Below, in pieces: positions 22,386-33,587 of a DNA stretch of 64,000 nucleotides. This DNA is from Diplocarpon mali (taxonomy: Eukaryota > Ascomycota > Leotiomycetes > Helotiales > Drepanopezizaceae). The notes below the pieces were generated by a model. That model saw nothing but the letters and a program-made list of their open reading frames with translations, ran no database searches and was not told where the DNA came from. Both the position numbers and the translations under genes were made by a program. How positions within the stretch are numbered: position 1 is the first letter of the stretch; every line of letters starts with the position of its first letter. The DNA is taken from the NCBI GenBank assembly GCA_024741835.1, contig JAENRP010000069.1, forward strand, positions 65,864 to 129,863, in the 5' to 3' direction.

Positions 22386-24140
22386 CTAAGCACCAAGCTT
22401 TTGCTTCTTGTTCTTCTTTGGCTTCTTGATCTCCTCCTCGGCGACCTCGACAGGGGCAGGCTCAGTCAAGGAGGTCTTGGACTTCTTGGTCTTCAGCTTC
22501 TTTTCGGAGACTGCGGCGGCAATCTCGGGGACAGAAACCTCGACAATCTTTTCGACGACTTCCTTCTTCCTCTTCTTCTCCTTCTTGGTCTTGGGCTTCG
22601 TAACCTCAGCCTCAACAACGGCGACAGTCTCTTCAACGACAACCTCGGTTTCCTTCACAACCTTATGCTTCTTAGCTTTCTTCTGGGGCTTTTCAGTGGT
22701 CTCCGCAATGGATTTATGCATGTCTTCCTTGGTGGGCAGGATAGCGTCAGCCTTCTTCTCGGTGGCGGTAGAGGCAAGCATAGCAGTTTCGTCCAAGTTA
22801 ACTACACTGTCCTTCGCCTTCTTTCCCTTATTCTTGGGCTTACTGACACACTCGACCACTTCTTCGGCCTCAGTAGCCTTAGTCTCGCTTTCAGTGAGTT
22901 CCTCCGCAACCTTCGCCTTAGCAACACCCGTGGCGGACTTGACTTTGGGAGCATCGAACTCGTAGCCGATTTCCTTCAGCTTATCTGCCTTTGCTGCCCG
23001 ACGTGCTTCCTCCTGCTCGACCTTCTCGTTCCATGCCTCCTCTGACTTACCCAGCGCAAGCTTTCTGCCCTGCATCTTGTTCCAAGGGACTGCCTTGAAA
23101 CGCTTATTGGCGCCCTTGAACCAAGCTGGGTTGACCTGCTCATCGGGAATAAGCTTAACCTTCAGTAGATGGCCGAACATCAGGTAGTTGTCCATAGTCC
23201 GCGCAACGATGTCGGCAACGGTAGCAGACTCGAATTGAATCCATGCATAGTGCTTGCTAGCTCCCGTATGCTTGTTGCGGGACAATCGTAAATTGAGGAT
23301 GGTGCCAAATTGCTTGAAGTAAGCCTTCATCTCATTTTCGTAGAAGCCGTGAGGGATACGACCAATGTAGACAACTCCTGGCTTGTCGGAGGCACCAGCT
23401 TCTATTGCCTTCTTCAATTTCTTCTCCTCCTTCTTGCTTAACTTCTTCCGCTCGGGGAGTGGTTGACCCTCCGCAGTGCCCTTGTTTGTCTCGTTCTCTT
23501 CATCTCCATCGCTCTCGAAGCCTTTCAGCAGAGCTAGAGTCTGATCGTCAACCTCCTCGTCCGAATCTTCCTCCATTTCCTCGTCCTCGTCCGCAAGCCC
23601 CGAGTCAAATTCTTCATTGGCTTCAATCTCAGGCTTGACCTCCTCAGCTTTTGCGGCATTGGCCTTCTTCGCGGGGACTGTGGCAGCCTTCGAGGACTTG
23701 GGGACAATTGCCTTTTCGACTGGCTTCGGTGCACCGGAATGCTTTGCCGCCTTGATATCCTTCTTGGTACCATTGGGGATGGTTGCAGCAGAGTTGTTCT
23801 TTGCTGGTTTGTCTGAAGGCTCCAAAGTTTCCAAATCTGAGGCTCCCTTCAGAATTGGCTTCGGAGTCTTTGATTTCTTGACTTGTGCAGGTGCGGCATC
23901 CTCGGTAGCTGTGAATTGAAATTAACCACTTAATTTTTCAGGAGGCAGGATTCAATGTACCCTTGCGCTTCTTCGCTGGAGCTTCCGTGGTACTCTTGAC
24001 CTTCTTTACCTTTTCAATCTCTGCTTGAGGGACAGAAACTATTCAAATAATTAGCATAAGTGGGGACAGACAGACATAGTATTATATACAACGTTGAGAA
24101 ACATACCCTTGCGCTTGCTTGACTGGAGCTCCTTCGCCAT
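22386..24140 (-). CDS. nop15: Nop15/NIFK-like nucleolar RRM protein
   Basis: Three exons: 24140-24107, 24038-23961 and 23908-22386, 544 aa. The N-terminal 180 residues are Lys/Ala/Glu-rich with acidic runs. A single RRM follows: VVYIGRIPHGFYENEMKAYF (RNP2 region), then KHYAWIQFES (RNP1). The block MDNYLMFGHLLKVKLIPDEQ and WFKGANKRFKAVPWNKM are specific to the Nop15/NIFK family, which binds pre-rRNA near ITS2 and is needed for 60S subunit maturation. The C-terminal 220 residues are KKxKK-rich with repeated acidic/basic segments, longer than in yeast Nop15, and suit nucleolar retention. The two upstream mini-exons encode MAKELQSSKRKG and the VKKVKSTTEAPAKKRK region; all joints keep phase. Confidence 0.92.
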
Positions 24141-24885
24141 TATGTTATTGTCACTCCGCGGTGATGGTATTGCATGGTGTATGTTATTTTCTCGCGTCTC
24201 CTCGCAAGCCCGAGTTTCCATACGGGAAACTTTTTTTTACCGCCGCCAGGCGGTGAGCGACTTGAGGCTTAGCGCAATCTGACCCGCCTCTCCAGTACCT
24301 TATCCAACATCAATATCCATCCTGTAGCTCTTTATATCATAGTGACGAAGACCGTTTTAAAGCTTTCAAACAAAAAACTCTATGTATATTCAAGCCTCAG
24401 GAGAAAATGGCAGTAATATTCGTAGCCAGCTCGGCCGTAAAAGTCATTGAACATGTGTACCCAATCAAAGTCAAGTTTTGTTAAAAGCTTCTCAACATTT
24501 AAAATTCTTCTTGTGGCTATTATGAGCTAGGAGTCGTGAATGTGTCTGCTATCCTGTGATGTAGATTTACTTCTCCTAGGAGTAGTTACAACTTGCGAAT
24601 CAGATCCCAACTTGGAATCTTTTTCAGAACATCTTAACAAGGCAGATAAAATATACTGAATATGATTGTCTACAATAGCATACTTAATGAATTCGTCCTG
24701 ATATGCGAATTTAAGGGCATTAGATTTTTCTGTTATTTCTAAAGCAATGATGCTCATTTTGCAAGATTGAGCATCTATTTGATTACACCTGACTCGCTAC
24801 AGAGTGCAGAAGCTAGTTGCTGTTCCCCACGCCTAAGAAAAACAAACAAGACGGCACAAAGCCAGACCTGCACAAACACGAAAAA
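24141..24885. other. Divergent promoter region (nop15 / smn1)
   Basis: 745 bp, AT-rich in the centre. A 76-codon minus-strand frame (24527-24757) has no recognisable domain and I treat it as chance. Confidence 0.5.
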
Positions 24886-25640
24886 ATGGCCCTTGATGGA
24901 AATGCCTCCCACTCTCAGATATGGGATGATTCAGCTCTAGTGGACTCATGGAATGATGCTCTCGAGGAGTATAAGGTCATTATCAAGGATTCTACCATGC
25001 GTACTGCAGGCAGTGAACACTGACACCAGCGCAGAAGTATCACAGCATTGGAGCTCAGGATGAGAATGTCGAGCAGTTTTTGAAGGGAGATATCAATGGT
25101 AGCGATCAAATGTCCGTTCATATTATTTCTTGCTACTTATCTGCTTGACGAATTCTTACTTTAATCAGGGGTGGTGATATACATATCGAGGAAGGAGAGT
25201 CCAGCGAGCAGCCGATCAACGATCCTCACGCAAGGAAGAAGCAATCCGAAGAGACAGCTGACGTTGATATACCTCCCCAAGATGGATCCGTTCCAGTAAG
25301 TATTGTCGAAGCCAGAGAGCAAAAACATACCGAGCCTCATATCTTGGAATCCGCGATTATGACCCATTCTAAATTTTGTCTCTCTTCTCTTTAGGTCACC
25401 GAGCGACAATCTGCTTTGAATGGATCGCCAGCATTGCCCCAACGTTTGATCGGACAGGGTGAGATAAATCAGGCGTTCTTCGCGGGCTGCATGACTGGCT
25501 AATCCTGGTTTGACTACGCAGTTCATGACGAAGGTCTTAAAAATCTGCTTATGTCCTGGTACTATGCTGGTTACTACACAGGTCTGTACGAGGGGCAAAA
25601 GCAGGCAAATGGTGACAAAGCCTCCAAACATGAAGCATGA
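24886..25640 (+). CDS. smn1: SMN (survival of motor neuron) orthologue
   Basis: Five exons: 24886-24975, 25035-25111, 25169-25295, 25395-25458 and 25522-25640, giving 158 aa. The N-terminus SQIWDDSALVDSWNDALEEY is the Gemin2-binding segment conserved from fission yeast to man. The C-terminus LLMSWYYAGYYTGLYEGQ is the YG-box that drives SMN oligomerisation. As in fission yeast, there is no Tudor domain between them, only a charged, poorly conserved linker. The protein works with Gemin2 in loading Sm rings onto spliceosomal snRNAs. The second intron uses a GTCCGT donor at 25112; the nearer GT at 25099 gives the wrong phase. Identity rests on the two terminal motifs, which are very characteristic. 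Confidence 0.93.
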
Positions 25641-26786
25641 GATGAGATAAATTATATCAGGAATCTACCAGGGCCTTGGCATCTGTGATAATAACGATTT
25701 GGGCCGTCCGATCATAGGGTGTCATCCCGAATCCAGGTCTGAGCGAGCGCTCGCAGGTGTCAATAGATATGGCAGAGGCTCGGCACGGTTGCGCAGAGCA
25801 AACATAGCGTGCCTCAATGAGTGAGAACATGCCTCGTTTCAGGATGGCTCGACGGCAGTAAGCACTCAGCCTGATGTTTGACTGGAGCCGAGTCTTTCGG
25901 ACGTATTATTCTTCGGTAACGGCGTGCAGAATATATTCAAATCGGTACAAGATCATAATGGCTGCAATAAGGTGAAGTACGAATTGATAGATACTAAGAT
26001 TCTGGCTTAGCATCTTGAGCTACTATTGGCCACTGCGTATTGGTTCAATTCTCTAAACTTTCTTCTTATTACCCAGCCATACACCCGGTCTTCGCTGACG
26101 ATGAGATGGTTATGTCGAAAGGCCGATCTTCAAAGCACTCTAACCTTCTGTCAGCTCGCTTTATCTTTGAGTCTAAGTCTGATATCTTCGACCTCCACCC
26201 GAGAGGTCGAGGTGGCTTGGCTCGCCTGTCAAAAAAGCCTCCATCCGGGGGTGAGTCGATTACGGCACAGTCTCTACAACGCTCGGCGTCCGACAGCTTT
26301 CGCCTAAGAACAACACAACCAGTCCACGACCCGGAGAGAATGTCGTGTCGGAACATATACTATATTCAACCAGAGCCCAGTGTGGCTGGAGCGCTATGTC
26401 ATTTGATGGCGGCATCACTGGACGAGGAGTGATCCAGTCAGACTGGGGCCATGGTCTATAGGCACGGTGCCAGGCCTCGAGGAATGCCAGTCAAGCAAGC
26501 GACCAACTTCAAACCGAATTTGATATCTCCACTACCCACAAGACCATTCTTCTGCCCTCTGCTTCTAGTCTATCGTCTATCTGCATATTCATTCTTTCGC
26601 TCGTTACTTTTCTTCGGCTTTTCCAACACCTAGAGCAGAGCATGGCCATCTGGCTGCCTGTATTCAATTTTCCTCCCTGCGATCCTCTTCTAGCCACGAC
26701 AACCCGGATAGCCAGCTCTTCTGCTGTGCGGCGTTCATTTTTGAAATACTCTTTACGACACATAGTCGGCTTTTGATATTTTCATC
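25641..26786. other. Intergenic region
   Basis: Several overlapping open frames at 26026-26432 on both strands have no domain and shift between each other. I see no supported gene. Confidence 0.45.
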
Positions 26787-27789
26787 ATGAAATTCCCTGC
26801 CATCACAGCACTTTGCGCTGCACCCATTGTCATTAGCCGGTCCTTTTGACTCAGAATTATATATGCGCGAGGAACGGTCGAATCAGATTTAGTTTTACGA
26901 AAAGAACATCTCGGTGGCTGGTCTAGAAGTAGCGCCGGTGGCAACTGTAACATCAACGTCGCTGTTGAACAAAGTACGTCAGTAACGAAGGTCATCATCT
27001 GGATCATTCAGGAGGTAATGCACAAACTCAAACTGTTACCAAAACTGTACCTGTTGCTGCTGTACCAGCAGCGATAGTAACACACCTTAATTAGTGAAAA
27101 TGCATAGGATGAAGCAACATGTTGAATTTTGAGACAGGTTATTGTCGGTGGAGCAGATGGACTTGTTTATACTCCAGATCAAGTCAATGCTGCAGTTCGC
27201 GACATGGTCATCTTCGAATTCCACTCTAACAACCACACCGCGCCACAATCAACTTTCACCACCCCATGTGATACCTTCTCTGGTGGGATGGACTCCGGAT
27301 TTATGGCCAACATCAACAATAGCATCAGCCCAGTACCTCAATTTGCCTTGCAAGTCACTGCTACCACTCCCATCCATCTGTAGGTAGCAGAACTCTACAA
27401 GCCAGAGAGTAATTTATTCTTTACACAGGGTTCTACTGCAGGCAAAAAAAGTCACTGGAAAATGAAAGACGTTCTCCATGAACCCAACCCCGATAAAAAA
27501 CCAAGCCATTCTCCGACAAATTGCCACCGCCCAAAGAGGTTCTTTAGCTACCGTAGTCATCGTGGGAGGCTCATCTGCATCTGCTGCTCCAGCAGTGGTT
27601 GTACCACCAGCAGTCAGCGCCGGAGCACTCATGCTCGGCGATACTGGGTCTGACAACACGACGGATCTTGCGCATGCTCGGGTCTCTGCGGTCCTGCTGC
27701 CTTCCCTAACGCTGCCATCCAAGAAGCTGGTTCTTTCGGGATCATTTCAGGTTGGTCTTACTGGTCACGATTCAATATTCCACGCCTAA
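26787..27789 (+). pseudogene. Extracellular serine-rich cupredoxin gene, broken
   Basis: The start encodes MKFPAITALCAAPIVISRSF, a signal-peptide-like opening that meets a stop at once. Later pieces in different frames read QTQTVTKTVPVAAVPAA, then (27129-27381) VIVGGADGLVYTPDQVNAAV, DMVIFEF, NNHTAPQSTFTTPC and GGMDSGFMAN. Next come FYCRQ (27430 on) and MNPTPIKNQAILRQI (27478 on) in a third frame. Together these are the cupredoxin core of fungal extracellular serine-rich proteins, including the Cys/His copper-site region. Introns can explain some joints, but TTPI-W-FYCRQ and the step to MNPTP need at least two small frameshifts; the first looks like a 4-bp ATCC duplication near 27372. A Ser/Ala stalk follows. 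I read it as a recent pseudogene or a locus with sequence errors. Confidence 0.72.
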
Positions 27790-29822
27790 CGTCAATCCAG
27801 GTGTCGTGCCGATGTCCGCAATCGAGGCGTAAGCTCGCGGGGACATGTGGGGGCTCGTTGAGAGTTGAGCAATTGTCAAGTGGGGCTTCGAAAGCCGACG
27901 TTGAAAATCTTGAGAAGCAGTTTTCATTAGAGATATATCACAGGCTCGTGTTGGGAGAACTCTCATCTTATTCCTCAAGACACAGTTTTGCTGTGTTCCT
28001 TTTTAATAGTGGTTTCGGGTTTATATATAGAGAAACTATTGTCATTATCTACATGATAACGGTCAATTGGTCTTGCGTGGCTCGGTGGCTTGGTTTAAAG
28101 GTGCCGCGTGCTCTCTCTACTCAATCTAATTTTCTCTCCTCTCAGCGAGTGGCCTTTGGTCTCCCACAAGGTATAAGGGACCGGCCTCTGAGACGGACGT
28201 CACTTCAAGCTTATACCCGACTTGAGCCCAGATGTACAGTCGCTAAGACAAAGTACAGCCATCTGTTAGAACCAGGGACGATGAGCTGATGATGAATTCA
28301 CCAAGCCATAAGACTGTCCAACACCCCTGGCAGGTTATCTTTGAGTGGCGGACGATCGCTTAGCAAATATTCTTCGAGTACTTTCATTACCGCAATAGAA
28401 CAGTCTGAAGGCTAGTCATAATAGCCGTTGGGAAGCGCATCAAGTCTGATGGCTTAAGGGATCCAGAGTCAGAAGACGCGGGCGTATCGATGCTTACGTT
28501 GAAAGGGTATACTGATTCTGAAAGCTTGATGGATTCAGGACTTGGTGCTGGACCTCGGTGCCAAGTTCACCATCGAGCTGGTATGGACTGGTGGGCTTTT
28601 TGAGCTCTGCTTTTGCTCACTATTGCTACTTTATCTTTCTACCACTGTGCAGTGCAGAGGTATATACAATTATTGGCCGAATCCAACGTATCCGATGAAG
28701 AGAGCTCGCTTCCGGAGAAATTGCAACGTGCATCAAAATCTGCTCATGTAAACCCGTGATACAGGATCTATGGAGATATCTGGCTGCTTCTTCGTTGTGG
28801 TATATATCAAGCGTAGATTCAAAACACAGGTTCAGAGAGCTGTCGACCTCCTAGCGAAGGTTTTCAAAGTATTCTCACATGTACATGCGCGCGCCTTCAA
28901 TCATTTTGATATAACAGACCATCTGGCCAATTTAGACAGCGTCAGTGTCCAAATAGGATTTATTGGTGACAATCCATGGATACTCGACTTAGCTAGTAAG
29001 TTTACTGGTTAGACCTAACCCCGAGTGGCGCTGTTGTCGAATCAATGCCTTACGAGTTCTTACGAACGACGCAGGAAAACGGAGGACAATACGTCGCATT
29101 ACTGCGAAAGAATGATCAAGCAATAGAGGAGATATAGTTCCGACTAACAATTCATAAGCGCTCGTAAGAATGTACCATTGAAATCAGATAATCGGATCAG
29201 ACATTGATCCGTCTTGCGGTCTAACTTGAAGTTAATTGATTTCAAGTAGGGAGCAATCCTTTGTCGTACTCTCGCCACTTGATACTTGAACTGTAAATCA
29301 AGAATCAAGCTTAAGTTTAATGACTTCCAACCTGGGAATTATCAGTACTTCTTCTAGGACGGGAAAATAATCGAATCGACGAATTCTAGTCGAATCCATC
29401 CGCCCCTCCAACCTAGCGAGCTACCTTGGCCATTACCTGAAAGCGAATCGGTTTATAATGAATCCATCCTGGGAGAAGCAGGCAAGAAACATAGGAGCCA
29501 ATGCTACAAGCCCTACCCGGTATCTGTTAATGCATCGCCTCGAGACGATCAGGTATTTTAAATGCTTTGAACAGATGCTGAAAGATTCTGGAAATTTCAC
29601 TAAGCAGGCGTAAATAAATCTGACATCGTATCAGGTGCGTGTGGAAAACGAATTGAATTTCTGAAGAATACGAATCTTACCACTTGTCGAGGATATTTGG
29701 GAGTGTTGATTAAGGTAGATCCGCAACTAGGTGTGACCCTATTCCGCAACTCGTCTATCCCATCTTCCGCCCCACTCACCCTCAAAAGCGGTTCCTGACC
29801 CGTGCCCGCATTTTCTCCAAAA
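27790..29822. other. 2-kb region with unidentified coding-like remnants
   Basis: Short frames at 28542-28751 and 28770-29012 contain protein-like stretches (for example RAVDLLAKVFKVFSHVHARAF) but no complete gene, start or domain that I can name. The flanks are AT-rich. A decayed gene is possible. Confidence 0.35.
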
Positions 29823-30479
29823 ATGTCCACGTCCCGCCTCCTCCGTCAAGCTCTGAGAACACCTCTTTCAAATATTCCAAAATCAGGAAGATATACACCG
29901 AGATTTCCTCTACGAACAATGGCTTCGGCGTCTGCATCAGAGAAATTTGAGTGGCTGGTTATCATGCCGGATCAGCCTGGCAAGCTCGCCAAGCGGATGG
30001 AAGTCAGACCGTACGTTGACAAAACGCGAAGAGATTTTGGGTCTGGGCTGATGAGAGTTATTGTAGTGATCATTTTGAAGGATTGAAGGATGGTATTGAC
30101 AGGGGGTTTTGGAAGATGGGCGGTAGGTTCGCGTGATTATTAAAATATCTATCAACATTCCCCCATTCTAGAGACGTGTCAGGCGTGGGAACTACGAAGG
30201 ATGAAATGCAATTCTGATTGAACATAGGAGCTTTACTGGAAGAAGTACCAAGAGAGGGCGACGGCTTGAAAATCCAGGGCAGTGCTATGATTGCACTTGC
30301 CTCTTCCAAGGAGGAGGTCATTGAGCAATTGAAAGCGGACACTTATGCTAGAAATGAGGTTTGGGATTTTAGCAAGGTTAGCTCCCAATCTCAACAATAT
30401 TCGGGGATGGTAAGGAGCACGCTGATGACATGGACAGATTCAAATATACCCTTTCAAGTGTGCATTCAGACATCCATGA
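29823..30479 (+). CDS. YciI-like domain protein, likely mitochondrial
   Basis: Four exons: 29823-30010, 30067-30122, 30228-30376 and 30438-30479, 144 aa. The first 40 residues are Arg/Ser/Leu-rich without acids (MSTSRLLRQALRTPL...), a plausible mitochondrial presequence. An internal Met at residue 33 begins MASASASEKFEWLVIMPDQP, a possible cytosolic start. The YCII-type ferredoxin-like fold follows: ASASEKFEWLVIMPD, then DHFEGLKDGIDRGFWKMGGA spanning an intron, GSAMIALASSKEEVIEQLKAD, YARNEVWDFSKIQIYPFKCA. The conserved His-Asp pair of bacterial YciI is only partly present, so enzymatic activity is uncertain. Fungal homologues are often annotated as stress-responsive without a known reaction. 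Confidence 0.9.
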
Positions 30480-30690
30480 CATCTGAAACTGGATGGTAGC
30501 AAGACGATTTTCATCTCAAAATTGCACCATGGTTCATACTCATAACTCGATATGCTCTTTTGCTTCATTGGAATACTTCTAGAAAATGCCAATGGACAAC
30601 GCAAACCTTGTTAAACAAGACCATCTTCAGCGGCGAAAGTTCCGTATCCAGCTCGTTTCGTACCCCTTAGTATTTGACTCGCTGAATCTC

Positions 30691-31494
30691 CTAGCAATTC
30701 ACAGTCATATAGACTCCGTTCAACTTTCCATGATCTCCGGCTTTGCGCTGAGTCACTAGCGGCAAAAGTCAGCCATATTACGACTCCAAGAGAAGAATTT
30801 CTATAGGCAAAAGCTTACTGGAGAAATAGCTAGCAGTATAGCGATCATGGTCTCGGAAGTCAAACACAAACTGTAAGTGACCATTCTGGCCATCGCTTTT
30901 CGACAAGGGACAAGTTTCACTGTTAATTAGGATTGAGCTGCTTCCATTATAAATTTTGAAACTGCCAAAGTGGTCGGCTGAAATCAGCGACTTAGGTGCC
31001 TTCACAACGTCGTTGTAGGAAACGTCGGCGGCGAAAGCGTCGTGTACGAGAGACTGGACCTTGAACTCTGTCGCGCCGACATTGTTGGACCACACCTTGC
31101 CGAGAATGAGTGAATGGCTGATGGAGTTCGCGGCGTCAGTGATGTACAGCTCGCATCCGTAGGACCCGGCGGGAACTTCGAAGTCAACGAATTGGAGCAT
31201 ATGATACTTGTTGCTGGCTTTGCGGAGTTAGTCTGGGAGATACTGCCCACTAGATGTGCCCAGCGGATACGGGGGACATCTACCATTGAAATTGTCTTGG
31301 AAGACGCTGAAGCCGTTTTCGCCGGAACCCTGGAGGCCCTCGTTGGCAAAGCCAATCTCTGGCTCGGTACTTAGGAGACTCTGCATAGAGCTTGGGATGA
31401 TAGTGGTGCAGGCTTGGGAGACGAGCGTCGGAGTGGGAATGGCGTGTGCCAAAGCCTCCAGGACGGCGAGGAGAATGGGCATTTTGCAATACAT
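30691..31494 (-). CDS. Secreted But2-like protein
   Basis: Three exons: 31494-31284, 31217-30819 and 30755-30691 (introns 66 and 62 nt), 224 aa. The signal peptide lies within residues 1-18 (MYCKMPILLAVLEALAHA); a second Met at residue 5 is an alternative start. The mature part is rich in beta-strand-like segments (LQFVDFEVPAGSYGCELYIT, FKVQSLVHDAF, LQFVFDF) and has few cysteines. The end GVYMTVNC is typical of small fungal secreted proteins of the But2 C-terminal-domain type. The last intron (GTAAGC donor at 30818) is supported because it restores that ending. The function is unknown; a secreted, possibly host- or wall-related protein is inferred. Confidence 0.72.
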
Positions 31495-32584
31495 GGTAGT
31501 GGATTTGAGCTTCGCAAAGTGGATGCGACTTAGAGTGGATGGATATGTGTGAATGATGTATGTTGAGGAATACATAATCAGGAGTAGGGCCTGGGCTTTG
31601 TAGGAGTGAAAAGAATTTGAAGATCAAATGGGAAGTCACTGCCCACCACTCTGCTCCCCGCAGAAAGTCACCAGGCAAGAAGGGAAATTCATGAGTAGAA
31701 AATGCCTACCACAAAGAAACAGTAGCGATACCGACAAAATATGCACAATTTCAAGAGTTGTACGCGCTGCAAATGGTGGTTGAGCCTGTGCTACTCTAGA
31801 AGTTCTGTGGCTGAGTAGGGCTTCCGAGCCGACACGGTCTGACGCGAGACCCAAAGAATCGAATCCCCATAGCAACGAAATTGATCGTTTCGAGTGAAAT
31901 GTCTTTGGTAAGGCACGAGACAGTTGACCGATTGAAAAGACACCAGCAGGCTGGTAAGGCATGTGTCATGCCGCGATCAAAAAGCACGTGCTGCCAGAGT
32001 GGCAAACGGAATTTGGGGAACAGCTCAGCTACTCCATGATTTGATACAGAGTGATCCGTGCCCCCCTACCCTCCAGGTCTGGAGCAGCTCTGCCAACGAA
32101 AAGAAAAGATTGTCTCGACAAAAATGAGACCTAAAGTATGCTGCCGCGCAAAATAAATGACAGATACTGGAGAAAGAAAATTTTCCATTGAGCTTCATAC
32201 GCTGAAGTTCAGATTTGAATTTGAATCCGCCCAAAGACTTCCGGGGTTCTGTGTGCAAAATTCTTCTCAGGGTCTTTCGAAAATGCAGCTCCTTGTTCTT
32301 CGCTACTGTGCTCGCTTTGTGGCTTGCCGCTCAGCAAGCAAAGTAACGAAAGATCACTCCGTGACTCCTGGGCGTTCGGAAGAAACTGCAAAGCGAATTG
32401 ACGTAGATGGACCAGGCCGGAGCAATTAGACGTTACGTGTGTTCTACCACAGTATCCGCACCTGATTTCGGAATCATCATGAGCTTGCTTTATCTATGAA
32501 AGCCCTACTCGACCAGCTGAGTTTTGCACCAAGAGAAAACCTTGGCCATGCATCTGCGAGAATAAGAAATTTGAGAAAAGCGCT
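31495..32584. other. Intergenic region
   Basis: No supported gene. Frames of 60-110 codons exist on both strands (31280-32429) but show no domain or splice logic. Confidence 0.5.
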
Positions 32585-33114
32585 CTAGTCGAAAAGCCCG
32601 AAACCCATATCCTCGTCGGACTCCTCCTTGGCTGTAGATGAAGTCAGTGATGATGTTCCAAACAACTGAAATTCGTAGGGAAATCGAACCCTCTTCCTTT
32701 TCTTCCTCCTTTGGTGCATCTGCAACGGCATCACCACCTGCAGCAGCTCCACCAGCAGCTGGGGCAGCGGCTCCGCCACCAGATCCAACGTTCAACAGGA
32801 GGTCCTTAACATCCTTTCCCTCGAGAGCCTGTGCACCCAAAATATCAGCACTTTATCCTGGCGTCCCGCAGCGATTATGAGTCTATTCGTACCTTGGCGA
32901 AGAGGCTGGTCCAGATTGGTTCGACATCTTCGATCTTAGCAGCCTTGATCAGAGTCTGTAGCTTTTCGGCCTAATATTCATAATCAGCAACGCTTCCGCA
33001 ATGATCGTACTCTGTCGCAAGATTTCGGGCTGATCGGGGTCGTACAGTGATATCGACACCGTCATCGGCGAGGATCAATGCCGCGTAGGAGGTTGCGAGC
33101 TCAGCGTTCGACAT
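32585..33114 (-). CDS. rpp1: 60S acidic ribosomal protein P1
   Basis: Four exons: 33114-33046, 32970-32893, 32828-32690 and 32631-32585, 110 aa, the usual P1 length. It starts [20 protein letters not shown], followed by [20 protein letters not shown] and [20 protein letters not shown], an Ala/Gly/Pro-rich hinge ([16 protein letters not shown]) and the universal stalk tail [13 protein letters not shown], which binds elongation factors and is phosphorylated on Ser. P1 pairs with P2 on P0 to form the lateral stalk of the large subunit. Phases of all junctions agree. Confidence 0.97.
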
Positions 33115-33587
33115 TTTGAGAATCTATGAGGCGAAAAAAAAGGATGTTAGTCAATGCACCGTTATTTAATGCATTATCTGGAGTGCGCGACTCACCAACA
33201 GCTGGTTGACTTACTGATTGTGTTGTTTTGTCGTGAGATAACTTTGCGAGGCTGCAAAATAGGATTCGAAAATTCGTGGTGAGTGCGCGATTGGAATATA
33301 GTAGGATAATAATATCATTGGCTGAACAAGCGACCTGCTCTTGAGCTGATGACTAATCATGTCCCCGCTAGACTTCCCCGCATGCTTGCATTTGCACCCG
33401 ACGTCATAATGCCCGGTGGCATACGGAGGAATTATTGAAGCTCGCCTAGATGCAAAATTACAATAATCAACTTCCAGATCAGCACAAAGAGATTTTCGAG
33501 GCTGAAGGAGGCATATAACATTTGAGTTCTGACCTCCCGTTAACATCTTTCAATAACGTTCGACTACTACCATCCACCCTTGGCAAG
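33115..33587. promoter_or_regulatory. Divergent promoter region (rpp1 / DUF2408 gene)
   Basis: 473 bp between start codons of a ribosomal protein gene and the DUF2408 gene. An A-rich run lies just upstream of rpp1 (33133-33141). I cannot identify a specific factor site. Confidence 0.4.

Noticed and set aside
22353..23045. 230-codon plus-strand frame opposite the Nop15-like gene
   Set aside because: Leu/Ser-rich shadow of Lys/Glu codons on the real strand.
24527..24757. 76-codon minus-strand frame between nop15 and smn1
   Set aside because: No recognisable feature and located in a divergent promoter region.
26026..26432. Overlapping frames of 93-130 codons
   Set aside because: Mutually overlapping, no start context, no domain, no introns.
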